From Collinsella sp. BG-O-102 (GTDB lineage: Bacteria > Actinomycetota > Coriobacteriia > Coriobacteriales > Coriobacteriaceae), in the NCBI RefSeq assembly GCF_023656745.1, contig NZ_JAMOKO010000008.1:38488-102487 (forward strand): a stretch of 64,000 nt of DNA. The letters are read 5' to 3'. Of the stretch, positions 27,054 through 37,310 are shown piece after piece. Below the pieces are notes generated by a model. It did not search any database. It was not told the DNA's origin and saw only the letters and a program-made list of their open reading frames with translations. The position numbers and the translations under genes are program-made. Numbering within the stretch: the first letter of the stretch is position 1; each line of letters begins with the position of its first letter.

Positions 27054-27145
27054 AGACGCTCCAATCCCCCATGCGGTTGCATGGTCCAAACGAACAGAAA
27101 GCGCGGCACCGCAAGGGCGCCGCGCACAAAAGCGATAAGGCTATG

Positions 27146-28435
27146 CTAGCAGATGCAGCCGTCGGCAAGCGTCTGCTTACCGCCGACAAACACATCGGTG
27201 GCACGACCGGTGAGCGTGCGGCCGGCAAAACCGGAGTTCTCGGCGCGCGACTCGTAACCGTCCTCGCCAACCGTCCAGGTGGCGGACGCGTCGAACACGG
27301 TCAGGTCGGCAACGGAGCCCGCCTTGACCTGAACCTGGTCGAGACCCAGGATCTCACGCGGCTTGATGGCCATGAGCTCGACCATGCGGCCCATGCTCAT
27401 CTTGCCCGTGTTGACCAGCTCGGTGAGTACGAGCGACAGCGAGGTCTCGAGGCCGATCATACCAAAGGGCGCAAGCTCGAACTCACGGGCCTTCTCCCAC
27501 GGGGTGTGAGGAGCGTGATCGGTGACGATAACGTCGACGGTGCCGTCGATGACGCCCTGACGGATGGCCTCGGCATCCTCCTCGGTGCGCAGCGGCGGAT
27601 TGACCTTGAGCGAGGTGTTGTAGGTCTCGTCCAAGTCGTTCTCGGTCAGAAACATGTGGTGCGGGGTGGCCTCGCAGGTCACCTGGACGCCAGCGGCCTT
27701 ACCGGCACGCACGAGCTCGAGACCGTGAGCGGTGGAGATGTGCTGGATGTGCAGCTTGGCACCGGTCAGCTTGGCGATCTCGATGTCGCGGGCGATCTGG
27801 AGCTCCTCGCCGGCAGCCGGCCAGCCCTCGAGAGCCAGACGGGTCGAGACCTTGCCCTCGTTGATCTGGCCGTGGCCGACCAGGTCCTCGTCCTGGCAAT
27901 GGCTCATAAAGACCTTGCCGAACATCTTACCGTAGTCCATGCAGCGACGGAGCATACCCGCGCCCTGCACGCCGCGACCGTCGTCGGTGAAGGCGACGGC
28001 GCCGTGGGCGACCATATCGCCCATCTCGGACATGGCCTCGCCCTTAAGACCGCGGGTCATGGCGCCCGACGGATAGACGCGGCAGTGACCGACCTCGGCA
28101 GCGCGGGACTTGACGAACTCCACGACGGTGCCGTTATCGGTGACGGGATCGGTGTTGGGCATGGCGCACACGCCGGTAAAGCCGCCCTTGGCAGCTGCGC
28201 GGGTGCCGCTCTCGATGTCCTCTTTGACCTCGTAGCCGGGCTCGCGAAGGTGAACGTGCATATCCACCAGGCCAGGGACGAGGTACTTGCCGGAAAGGTC
28301 GCGGACCTCGGCTCCCTCGACGGCGAGATTCTCGCCGACCTCGGCGATCTTGTCGCCGTTAATCAGGACGTCAACGACACCGTCAAGCTCGACGGACGGG
28401 TCGACGACGTGGGCATTCTTAAGAAGCAAGGCCAT
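27146..28435 (-). CDS. pyrC: Dihydroorotase
   Basis: A 429-residue class I dihydroorotase. The metal-binding motif DMHVHLREPG lies near residue 60, the carboxylated-lysine region follows, and VTDHAPHTPWEKA is the later metal site. It cyclises carbamoyl aspartate. The start ATG at 28433-28435 (MALLLKNAHVVDPS) lies inside the last codons of pyrB, overlapping by 17 bases, which suggests coupling. Actinobacterial PyrC is often encoded next to PyrB, as here. Confidence 0.96.
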   Translation of the reverse strand: MALLLKNAHVVDPSVELDGVVDVLINGDKIAEVGENLAVEGAEVRDLSGKYLVPGLVDMHVHLREPGYEVKEDIESGTRAAAKGGFTGVCAMPNTDPVTDNGTVVEFVKSRAAEVGHCRVYPSGAMTRGLKGEAMSEMGDMVAHGAVAFTDDGRGVQGAGMLRRCMDYGKMFGKVFMSHCQDEDLVGHGQINEGKVSTRLALEGWPAAGEELQIARDIEIAKLTGAKLHIQHISTAHGLELVRAGKAAGVQVTCEATPHHMFLTENDLDETYNTSLKVNPPLRTEEDAEAIRQGVIDGTVDVIVTDHAPHTPWEKAREFELAPFGMIGLETSLSLVLTELVNTGKMSMGRMVELMAIKPREILGLDQVQVKAGSVADLTVFDASATWTVGEDGYESRAENSGFAGRTLTGRATDVFVGGKQTLADGCIC

Positions 28436-29363
28436 TATCGGCACCTCCAAGCAGCAGATACAGGATAGCCATACGCACGCAGATACCGGCGTAGACCTGC
28501 TCCAGGATGACGGAGCGTTGCGGGTGGTCGGCCATATAGGAGTCGAACTCGACGCCGCGGTTGATGGGGCCCGGGTGGCAGATGATCGCATCGGGCTTCA
28601 TGAGCTTCTCGCGGTCCTTGGTCAGACCGAAGAGCTTGTGGTACTCACGAATGGTCGGGAACGGGGCACCCTCGAGGCGCTCCTGCTGCACGCGCAGCAT
28701 GTAGACGACGTCTAGCTCGGGCAGGACGGAATCGAGGTCGCTCGTCACGTGGTCGCAGCCCAGGACCTCGGGCGCCGGCGGCAACAGCGTGCCGGGGGCG
28801 ACGGCGTAGGTCTCGCAGCCCATGATCTTAAGGGCGGGAATCAGCGAGCCGCAGACACGGGAGTGCGCGATATCGCCGACGACAGCGACCTTCAGACCGT
28901 GGAAGTCACCCTTGTGCTCCCAGATGGTGTACAGGTCGAGCAGGGCCTGCGTGGGATGGTTGTGCTTGCCGTCGCCGGCGCAGATGACGCTCGCGGGCGA
29001 GTTCTGCGTGACGATGTAGGGAGCACCGGCGTGCTTATCGCGCACGACGATGCAGTCGATCTTATAGGCGTTGAGGGTCTCGACGGTGTCGACGAGGCTC
29101 TCGCCCTTGACCGTGGAGGTCGAGGAGCCGCCAAAGTTGAGGCTGTCGGCCGAAAGACGCTTCTCGGCGAGCTCGAAGGAGCTACGGGTGCGCGTCGAGG
29201 GCTCGTTGAACATGTTGACGATGGTCTTACCCTTGAGCGTGGGGACCTTCTTGATCGCACGCTCGTTGACCTCAGAGAACGCCTTGGCGGTCTCGAGGAT
29301 GAGCTTGATGTCCTCTTCGGAGTACTCGGTAATGTCGATCAGGTGCTTATGGTTGAACGCCAC
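28419..29363 (-). CDS. pyrB: Aspartate carbamoyltransferase
   Basis: A 314-residue catalytic chain with the carbamoyl-phosphate motif STRTRSSFELA, the aspartate loop region, and HPGPINRG near the end. No regulatory chain (pyrI) is present, as expected in a PyrR-controlled operon. The start is uncertain. GTG at 29361-29363 lies 11 bases after GGAGG and was chosen; GTG at 29373-29375 would touch that GGAGG directly. The end of pyrR lies four bases upstream of the chosen start. Confidence 0.94.
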   Translation of the reverse strand: MAFNHKHLIDITEYSEEDIKLILETAKAFSEVNERAIKKVPTLKGKTIVNMFNEPSTRTRSSFELAEKRLSADSLNFGGSSTSTVKGESLVDTVETLNAYKIDCIVVRDKHAGAPYIVTQNSPASVICAGDGKHNHPTQALLDLYTIWEHKGDFHGLKVAVVGDIAHSRVCGSLIPALKIMGCETYAVAPGTLLPPAPEVLGCDHVTSDLDSVLPELDVVYMLRVQQERLEGAPFPTIREYHKLFGLTKDREKLMKPDAIICHPGPINRGVEFDSYMADHPQRSVILEQVYAGICVRMAILYLLLGGADNGLAS

Positions 29364-29367
29364 GGTA

Positions 29368-29964
<597 letters not shown>

Positions 29965-29991
29965 TCACATGTCTTGACTGCTGACACAGTC

Positions 29992-30060
29992 AAAAAAATA
30001 GATGCCCGACCGCTTAAAGCGGACCAGACACCCAGAGGAAAGGCTGCTCGCATGGCAGCT
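29992..30060 (-). promoter_or_regulatory. pyr leader attenuator
   Basis: On the - strand a hairpin (about 30001-30032, GGTGTCTGGTCCGC paired with GCGGTCGGGCATC through several G-U pairs) runs into seven Ts at 29992-29998. A GCTGC...GCAGC stem followed by CCTTTCCTCTGG lies just upstream (30033-30060). This layout, terminator preceded by an alternative stem directly before pyrR, fits PyrR attenuation. I did not find an exact Bacillus-type PyrR binding loop. Confidence 0.65.
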
Positions 30061-30404
30061 ATGTAATTCCATGTGGGTATCTCGTACCCCTTTAATGGTC
30101 AAGGGATAGTGTAGCCAACCTCGAGCTTAATTGCGAGCATAAATACAGAGCAATCCGTAAACGGAGCCCAATGCTCCATAAACCTATATATATTTGTGGG
30201 ACGAGCTTGAAAACGCACGCACGAGCTGGCATAATCCCCTCTGCTGCACGCAAATCGGATCTACGTCCAGGGCCGTGGCGTGGGCACTATCGCCAAAAGA
30301 GGAATATCTCTGTGTAGATTGCGCACAGGGAGCGACTTCTGTGCTATAGTTCAGGCTTGTTTGTTAACGCGACATGTTCGTTTGTCGCCCAAGGAGGGTC
30401 AGTT
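30061..30404. other. Divergent promoter region between pyrR and rpmB
   Basis: About 340 noncoding bases, AT-richer than the surroundings. It holds the pyr promoter (not resolved) and the rpmB promoter. The rest contains nothing I can name. Confidence 0.4.
30343..30350 (+). promoter_or_regulatory. Extended -10 promoter of rpmB
   Basis: TGC-TATAGT type extended -10, about 55 bases upstream of rpmB. TTGCGC lies further upstream at a long 20-base spacing, so the extended -10 probably dominates. Confidence 0.55.
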
Positions 30405-30593
30405 ATGTCCAAAGTTTGCGAAGTTTGCGGTAAGCACCCCGTTGCCGGTCGCTCCATCAGCCACTCTCACCGCGTCACCAACCGTAAGTTCCGCCCCAAC
30501 ATCCAGCGCGTCTACGTTGTCGTCGATGGTCACCGTCGCAAGATGAACGTTTGCTCCACCTGCCTCAAGTCTGGCAAGGTTGCGCGCTCCTAA
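30405..30593 (+). CDS. rpmB: 50S ribosomal protein L28
   Basis: A 62-residue L28 with two CxxC pairs (CEVCGK and CSTC), so it is the zinc-binding (C+) type. RSISHSHRVTNRKFRPNIQ is the family core. The ATG at 30405 follows AAGGAGG; earlier in-frame starts fall before this Shine-Dalgarno sequence. It is monocistronic, with an extended -10 promoter upstream and an intrinsic terminator downstream. The zinc form implies that zinc-free paralogues, if any, would be elsewhere. Confidence 0.97.
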   Translation: MSKVCEVCGKHPVAGRSISHSHRVTNRKFRPNIQRVYVVVDGHRRKMNVCSTCLKSGKVARS

Positions 30594-30665
30594 ATAAGGT
30601 CTTACCAACAAGTACCTCGGACTCTCCGGGTCAAAGACCTCGCGTTCATATAGAACTTACCAAAG

Positions 30666-30694
30666 GCGTCCTCCCCTACGGAGGGCGCTTTTTT
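30666..30694 (+). terminator. rpmB terminator
   Basis: GCGTCCTCC pairs with GGAGGGCGC (one G-U pair) around CCTAC, followed by TTTTTT. Confidence 0.9.
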
Positions 30695-30710
30695 GTGCTC
30701 ATTGGGCGCT

Positions 30711-30760
30711 CATTGGGGACAGACTTAGATGAGTGCTTTCACGCATTGGGGACAGACATG
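30711..30760 (+). repeat. REP copy, left
   Basis: Contains CATTGGGGACAGAC twice in direct orientation (30711 and 30744) flanking ATGAGTGCTTTCACGCAT, a hairpin with one mismatch. It matches the right copy in reverse orientation at 45 of 50 bases. Confidence 0.85.
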
Positions 30761-30799
30761 ACGTACACATGCGGCGCCATGATCAGGTCCTGCCCAGCC

Positions 30800-31576
30800 T
30801 CACGCAGCCTCCTTCCAGCCTGCAGTGGCCTTGGTCACGCTTGTAGCGCCGATACCGGTGATACGGGCAATTTGCTTGACCGTGAGATGTGCCCGCCTGA
30901 GCCTCAGCAGACACGCATCACGCTCGAGTCGCGGCAGGGCCTTGAGCAGCGCAGGATCTATGCTCGGCAGGACTTCGTGCGCAACGGAAAGGGCCTCCTC
31001 ATCGGGGATCCGCCGGCGTGGAAGAACCTCTACTAACCAGATGCGCCCGGCAACTTTCTCGAGATGCTCGCAATAGCAACGGGAGCCTCCGACAATATCG
31101 AGCATAGGAGCCGCATCACAGATGTCAAAGGGATCATAGCCCAGCTGATATGCCTTGTAGCTTGACCAGCGGTATGCTTCGAGTGAGTTAATTGCACCCT
31201 TCACAGGATTGAGATGGATATAATCGAGTAGCTGCACCGCCTGTGTGTCCGACTCGACCGCGACCCGCGAATAGCGATTGTCAAACAAATGCCCCGTTCT
31301 CCCCGTTTTCCCATTGAAATACTTAGCATATGCCGTCAATGCGCACTGCATCGCCTTTGAAAGATTGTCGAACGGATCATCAACCATCAAATGAAAGTGG
31401 TTGTCCATAAGGCACCAAGCCAAAACCGCCACTTCATGGCGCGCAAACCTGTCCGAGATGTCCGATAAGAAACGATATCGGTCAGAGTCATCTTCAAAAA
31501 TAATCTGTTTGGAGTTGCCACGGTCAAAGACGTGGTAATAGCCGGTGAGCGAAACGGCGCGGGCGCATCGGGGCAT
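30800..31576 (-). CDS. REP-associated tyrosine transposase (RAYT, HUH Y1 family)
   Basis: A 258-residue transposase of the IS200/Y1 superfamily. The N-terminal block SLTGYYHVFDRGNSKQIIF and the HUH motif in MDNHFHLMV bind the metal. The probable catalytic tyrosine is in AYAKYFNGKTGRTGHLFDNR, followed by DYIHLNPVKGA. The C-terminus carries a helix-turn-helix-like segment (LTVKQIARITGIGATSVTKA). RAYTs cut and join single-stranded REP hairpins. Here REP copies flank the gene on both sides in inverted orientation. The start ATG at 31574-31576 follows AAAGGAGA. It lies between rpmB and adhE with no effect on either gene. Confidence 0.93.
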   Translation of the reverse strand: MPRCARAVSLTGYYHVFDRGNSKQIIFEDDSDRYRFLSDISDRFARHEVAVLAWCLMDNHFHLMVDDPFDNLSKAMQCALTAYAKYFNGKTGRTGHLFDNRYSRVAVESDTQAVQLLDYIHLNPVKGAINSLEAYRWSSYKAYQLGYDPFDICDAAPMLDIVGGSRCYCEHLEKVAGRIWLVEVLPRRRIPDEEALSVAHEVLPSIDPALLKALPRLERDACLLRLRRAHLTVKQIARITGIGATSVTKATAGWKEAA

Positions 31577-31703
31577 AATCTCTCCTTTCAAAACTGAACA
31601 GGCAACACCTAAAAGGAGAGAAGGAACGCGAAATGCTGAGCCTGTGACCTATTTATATCCAATGAGCGGCAAAAACAGGTTCAGAACGGCAAAATGGCAA
31701 AAC

Positions 31704-31753
31704 GATATCTGTCCCAAATGAGTGAAAGCACTCATGTAAGTCTGTCCCCAATG
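31704..31753 (-). repeat. REP copy, right
   Basis: Inverse of the left copy. It contains ATGAGTGCTTTCACTCAT on the - strand, a perfect 7-bp hairpin, between two GGGGACAGA/GGGACAGA heads. Confidence 0.85.
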
Positions 31754-31778
31754 AGCGGGGCGATGCAGCAGGCAGATA

Positions 31779-31819
31779 GTTTTAGTTAAAGCGTTTCAGT
31801 TTTTTGAAGCGTTTTAGTT
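31779..31819 (+). repeat. Triple direct repeat upstream of adhE
   Basis: GTTTTAGTT (31779), GTTTCAGTT (31793) and GTTTTAGTT (31811). The last two are each preceded by AGC and sit 18 bases apart. They lie 45-85 bases before the -10 of adhE, where an activator or repressor would bind. The regulator is unknown; the repeat does not resemble a Rex site. Confidence 0.6.
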
Positions 31820-31859
31820 TGTCTTTTACGGGAATCTGACCGTTCACCGAATTATTTCT

Positions 31860-31868
31860 TGCTATCAT
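31860..31868 (+). promoter_or_regulatory. Extended -10 promoter of adhE
   Basis: TGCTATCAT (TG-C-TATCAT) lies 40 bases before the adhE start. No good -35 at normal spacing is present, which fits either an extended -10 or an activator-dependent promoter. Confidence 0.5.
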
Positions 31869-31908
31869 GCAAGGCGTAGGGTAAATCTCCGATCGCAAGG
31901 AGACACAA

Positions 31909-34557
31909 ATGGTGAAAAAGTCACCGGAAAACACTACTCCCGCAATTGTGGACAACGTAGAGGCGCTTGAGGCTAAGCTCGCTCAGATGCGAGAGGCCCA
32001 GGCGCTTTTTGCTACGTACACGCAGGAGCAGGTCGACAAGATCTTCTATGAGGCCGCCATGGCCGCCAACAAGGCTCGTATCCCGTTGGCGAAGATGGCC
32101 ATCGAGGAGACCGGCCGCGGCGTTCTTGAGGACAAGGTCATCAAGAACCACTACGCCGCAGAGTACATCTACAACGCTTACAAGAACACCAAGACCTGTG
32201 GTGTCCTGGAGCGCGACGAGGCTTACGGCATCACCAAGATCGCCGAGCCCATCGGCATCGTGGGCGCCGTCATCCCGACGACCAACCCCACCTCCACCGC
32301 GATCTTCAAGACGCTGATCAGCCTGAAGACCCGCAACGGCATCATCATCTCCCCGCACCCGGCAGCCGCCAAGTGCACCATCGCCGCCGCCAAGCTCGTG
32401 CTTGACGCCGCCGTCAAGGCCGGCGCCCCCGAGGGCATCATCGGCTGGGTCGATGTCCCCTCCATCGAGCTGACCAACATGGTCATGCGCGACGTCGACA
32501 TCATCCTCGCCACCGGTGGCCCGGGCATGGTCAAGGCCGCCTACTCCTCGGGCAAGCCCGCCCTGGGCGTTGGCGCCGGTAACACCCCGGTCATCATCGA
32601 CGACACCGCTGACGTGCTGCTCGCCGTCAACTCCATCATCCACTCCAAGACCTTCGATAACGGCATGATCTGCGCTTCCGAGCAGTCCGTGACTGTCATC
32701 GACAGCATCTATGACCAGGTCAAGGCCGAGTTCCAGAAGCGCGGCTGCTACTTCGTCAAGCAGGGTGCCGAGATGGAGGCCCTGCGTGCCGCCATGTTCA
32801 AGAACGGCGCCCTCGATCACCGCATCCCCGGCATGGCTGCCGCCAAGATCGCCGAGCTCGCCGGCATCGAGGTTCCCGCCAAGACCAAGATCCTGATCGC
32901 CGAGGTCACCTCCACCGACCCCGCCAAGGAGGAGTTCTCCCACGAGAAGCTCTCCCCGGTCCTGGCCATGTACCACGCCAAGGACTTCCAGGAGGCCGTC
33001 GACAAGGCCGAGCACCTGGTGCTCGCCGGTGGCCCGGGCCACACCGCCTCTCTGTACGTGCACCCCGCCCAGGCCGAGAAGATCAGCCTGTTCGAGCACG
33101 TCATGAAGGCCTGCCGTATCGTCATCAACACCCCGTCCTCGCACGGTGGCATCGGTGACCTGTACAACTTTGGCATGAAGCCGTCTCTGACCCTGGGCTG
33201 CGGCTCCTGGGGCGGCAACTCCGTCTCCGAGAACGTTGGGGTGAAGCACTTGATCAACGTTAAGACTGTGGCCGAGCGCCGTGAGAATATGCTGTGGTTC
33301 CGCGCTCCCGAGAAGGTCTACTTCAAGAAGGGTTCCACGCCCGTTGCCCTCGACGAGCTGGGCAACGTCATGGGCAAGAAGCGCGCCTTCATCGTCACCG
33401 ACCAGTTCCTCTTCAAGAATGGCAACACCCGCGCCATCGAGGCCAAGCTCGACGAGATGGGCATCGCCCACGACTGCTTCTATGACGTCGAGCCCGATCC
33501 GTCGCTGCAGTGCGCACGTCGCGGCGCCAAGCAGATGGCCCTCTTTGAGCCGGACGTCATCATCGCCGTCGGCGGTGGCTCCGCTATGGACGCCGGCAAG
33601 ATCATGTGGATGATGTACGAGCACCCCGAGTGCAAGTTTGAGGACATGGCCATGGACTTCATGGACATCCGCAAGCGTATCTTCACCTTCCCCGAGATGG
33701 GCAAGAAGGCCTACTTCGTCGCCGTCCCGACCTCCTCGGGTACCGGCTCCGAGTGCACGCCGTTCGCCATCATCACCGACAAGGAGACCGGCATCAAGTG
33801 GCCGCTCGCCGACTACGCGCTGCTCCCCAACATGGCTATCGTCGACGCCGACAACTGCATGACCGCCCCGCGCGGCCTGACCGCTGCCTCCGGCATCGAC
33901 GTCATGACCCACGCCATCGAGTCCTACGTCTCCATCATGGCTTCCGACTACACCAAGGGCCTCTCCGAGCGCGCTGCCAAGCTCGTCTTCGAGAACCTGC
34001 CCTCCAGCTTCACGAACGGCGCCAAGGACCCGCACGCCCGCGAGGAGATGCACAACGCCTCCTGCATGGCCGGTATGGCCTTCGCCAACGCCTTCCTGGG
34101 CCTCAACCACTCCATGGCCCACAAGCTCGGCGCTTTCCATCACCTGCCCCACGGCCTCGCCAACGCCGTCATCCTGACTCGCGTCATGCGCTACAATGCC
34201 GCCGAGGCTCCCGTCAAGATGGGTACCTTCTCCCAGTATCCTTACCCCAACGCACTGCACAACTACGCCGAGATGGCCAAGTACTGCGGCATCGAGGGCA
34301 AGGACGACAAGGAGGTCTTCGAGAACTTCATCACGAAGCTCGAGGAGCTCAAGGACTTCATCGGCGTCAAGAAGACCATCGCCGACTACGGTGTTGACGA
34401 GCAGTACTTCCTCGACACCCTCGACGAAATGACCGAGCAGGCATTCAACGACCAGTGCACCGGCGCCAACCCGCGCTACCCGCTCATGAGCGAGATCAAG
34501 GAGCTCTACCTGGACGCCTACTACGGCCGCGAGCCCCAGGATTACGCCGTCTGCTAG
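31909..34557 (+). CDS. adhE: Bifunctional acetaldehyde-CoA / alcohol dehydrogenase
   Basis: An 882-residue AdhE. The N-terminal aldehyde dehydrogenase half carries the catalytic cysteine in NGMICASEQSV. After a linker, the C-terminal iron-dependent alcohol dehydrogenase half has GGGSAMDAGKIMW, PTSSGTGSE and the metal histidines in NHSMAHKLGAFHHLPHG. It reduces acetyl-CoA to ethanol with two NADH, the main electron sink in fermentation, and forms filaments (spirosomes). The start ATG follows AAGGAG. Codon use is extremely biased to C- and G-ending preferred codons, which indicates very high expression. A GC-rich hairpin follows the gene. Confidence 0.98.
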   Translation: MVKKSPENTTPAIVDNVEALEAKLAQMREAQALFATYTQEQVDKIFYEAAMAANKARIPLAKMAIEETGRGVLEDKVIKNHYAAEYIYNAYKNTKTCGVLERDEAYGITKIAEPIGIVGAVIPTTNPTSTAIFKTLISLKTRNGIIISPHPAAAKCTIAAAKLVLDAAVKAGAPEGIIGWVDVPSIELTNMVMRDVDIILATGGPGMVKAAYSSGKPALGVGAGNTPVIIDDTADVLLAVNSIIHSKTFDNGMICASEQSVTVIDSIYDQVKAEFQKRGCYFVKQGAEMEALRAAMFKNGALDHRIPGMAAAKIAELAGIEVPAKTKILIAEVTSTDPAKEEFSHEKLSPVLAMYHAKDFQEAVDKAEHLVLAGGPGHTASLYVHPAQAEKISLFEHVMKACRIVINTPSSHGGIGDLYNFGMKPSLTLGCGSWGGNSVSENVGVKHLINVKTVAERRENMLWFRAPEKVYFKKGSTPVALDELGNVMGKKRAFIVTDQFLFKNGNTRAIEAKLDEMGIAHDCFYDVEPDPSLQCARRGAKQMALFEPDVIIAVGGGSAMDAGKIMWMMYEHPECKFEDMAMDFMDIRKRIFTFPEMGKKAYFVAVPTSSGTGSECTPFAIITDKETGIKWPLADYALLPNMAIVDADNCMTAPRGLTAASGIDVMTHAIESYVSIMASDYTKGLSERAAKLVFENLPSSFTNGAKDPHAREEMHNASCMAGMAFANAFLGLNHSMAHKLGAFHHLPHGLANAVILTRVMRYNAAEAPVKMGTFSQYPYPNALHNYAEMAKYCGIEGKDDKEVFENFITKLEELKDFIGVKKTIADYGVDEQYFLDTLDEMTEQAFNDQCTGANPRYPLMSEIKELYLDAYYGREPQDYAVC

Positions 34558-34575
34558 TTTTAGCACGGTTTTTAA

Positions 34576-34612
34576 CGGCGGGGGTGCACGGGTGTTTCAC
34601 ACACCCCCGCCG
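34576..34612 (+). terminator. adhE downstream hairpin, terminator without a strong U-run
   Basis: CGGCGGGGGTG pairs perfectly with CACCCCCGCCG and is followed by TCGCTTCT. The stable stem sits 17 bases past the adhE stop. Weak U-tract, so readthrough into the next gene is possible. Confidence 0.6.
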
Positions 34613-34645
34613 TCGCTTCTATCGCATCGTTGAAAGGATGCAACC

Positions 34646-35410
34646 ATGCTGCTACCCGATTCCAAGACCGAGCTCGTCCGCCGTGGCAACAAGGTCGTTT
34701 ACGACCTGGGCGACAAGATTGTCAAGGTCTTTAACGAGACCAAGCCTGTCTCCGACGTGTTCAACGAGGCTTTGAATCTTGCCCGCATCAATGAGTGCGG
34801 CATCCGCAGCCCCAAGGCGCTCGAGGTTTCCCAGCTCGAGAACGCCAACGGCTGGGCGCTCGTGACCGAGAAGGTTCCGGGCACCACCCTTGCCGAGAAG
34901 ATGACTGCCGAGCCCCAGCGCTTTGGTGAGTACCTCGAGATGTTCGTCGACCTCCAGATCGAGATCCACGGCTACACCTCCCCGCTGCTCAACCGTCAGC
35001 GTGACAAGTACGCCCGCATGATCGACAGCCTTGATCAGCTCAATGCCACCACGCGCTACAACCTTCAGGAGCGTCTGGACGGCATGACCAAGGAGTTCAA
35101 GGTCTGCCACGGCGACTTCAACCCCTCCAACGTCATCGTCGGCGACGACGGCCAGCTCTATGTGTGCGACTGGGCACACGCCACCCAGGGCTCCCCTGCT
35201 GCCGACGTTGCCACCACCTACCTGCTCTTTGCCCTCAACAGCAAGGATCAGGCTGAGGCCTACCTGGAGCTCTCCTGCGACCGCGCCGACATGCCCATGC
35301 AGGTCGTGCGTCAGTGGACGAGCATCGTCGCCGCTTCCGAGCTCGCTCGTAAGCGCAACGTGAACGATGAGTTCCTGAAGAACTGGATCGACGTCGTCGA
35401 TTATCAGTAA
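34646..35410 (+). CDS. Aminoglycoside phosphotransferase-fold small-molecule kinase, substrate unknown
   Basis: A 254-residue protein of the APH/choline kinase fold. The catalytic loop is CHGDFNPSNVIV (HGDFNPSN at residues 155-162) and the metal aspartate is in VCDWAHA (D175). The N-lobe is short. It is not a recognisable resistance enzyme. Related proteins phosphorylate sugars, choline or homoserine, and the substrate cannot be inferred. It lies 88 bases after adhE on the same strand and shares its strongly biased codon use, so high expression is likely. The start ATG follows AAAGGATGCAACC. A two-way terminator lies downstream. Confidence 0.85.
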   Translation: MLLPDSKTELVRRGNKVVYDLGDKIVKVFNETKPVSDVFNEALNLARINECGIRSPKALEVSQLENANGWALVTEKVPGTTLAEKMTAEPQRFGEYLEMFVDLQIEIHGYTSPLLNRQRDKYARMIDSLDQLNATTRYNLQERLDGMTKEFKVCHGDFNPSNVIVGDDGQLYVCDWAHATQGSPAADVATTYLLFALNSKDQAEAYLELSCDRADMPMQVVRQWTSIVAASELARKRNVNDEFLKNWIDVVDYQ

Positions 35411-35446
35411 TATCTGAGCGATTTATTTCGCATCGGAGGCACAAGG

Positions 35447-35486
35447 AAAACCCCGCAGCTCGCATGGGCTGTGGGGTTTTCCTTTT
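35447..35486 (+). terminator. Terminator of the kinase gene
   Basis: AAAACCCC-G-CAGC pairs with GCTG-T-GGGGTTTT and is followed by CCTTTT. The stem carries A and T tracts on both sides, so it may work in both directions. Confidence 0.88.
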
Positions 35487-35507
35487 AGATATCGAGGATG
35501 CCACAAG

Positions 35508-35558
35508 ATAAAAGGACGGCCCCGCATCTCCCCGATCTGGAGAAATGCGGGGCCGTCC
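35508..35558 (-). terminator. proS terminator
   Basis: On the - strand GGACGGCCCCGCAT pairs with ATGCGGGGCCGTCC and is followed by TTTTAT. It ends the pyrH-to-proS operon and lies back to back with the kinase terminator. Confidence 0.93.
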
Positions 35559-35588
35559 CGTATATCGAACTACAAGCGAAATCGTCGA

Positions 35589-37310
<1,722 letters not shown>

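Larger units (their letters stand above)
30711..31753. mobile_element. REP-flanked REP-associated transposase unit
   Basis: A - strand transposase gene lies between two inverted 50-base REP copies (30711-30760 and 31704-31753). This is the usual layout in which a RAYT and its own REP sequences form a domesticated, non-IS transposition module. No target duplication was identified. Confidence 0.8.
31577..31908 (+). other. Noncoding region between the transposase and adhE
   Basis: About 330 bases. It contains the right REP copy, then the triple repeat and promoter of adhE. No gene is visible. Confidence 0.6.

Noticed and set aside
31921..34566. 881-codon open frame antisense to adhE
   Set aside because: It results from the extreme C/G-ending codon bias of adhE. 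The protein is a low-complexity Leu/Val/Gly/Asp mixture with no domain.
34646..35410. Aminoglycoside resistance gene
   Set aside because: Only the fold matches. The codon use and context are those of a core gene, and no resistance subfamily signature is recognisable.
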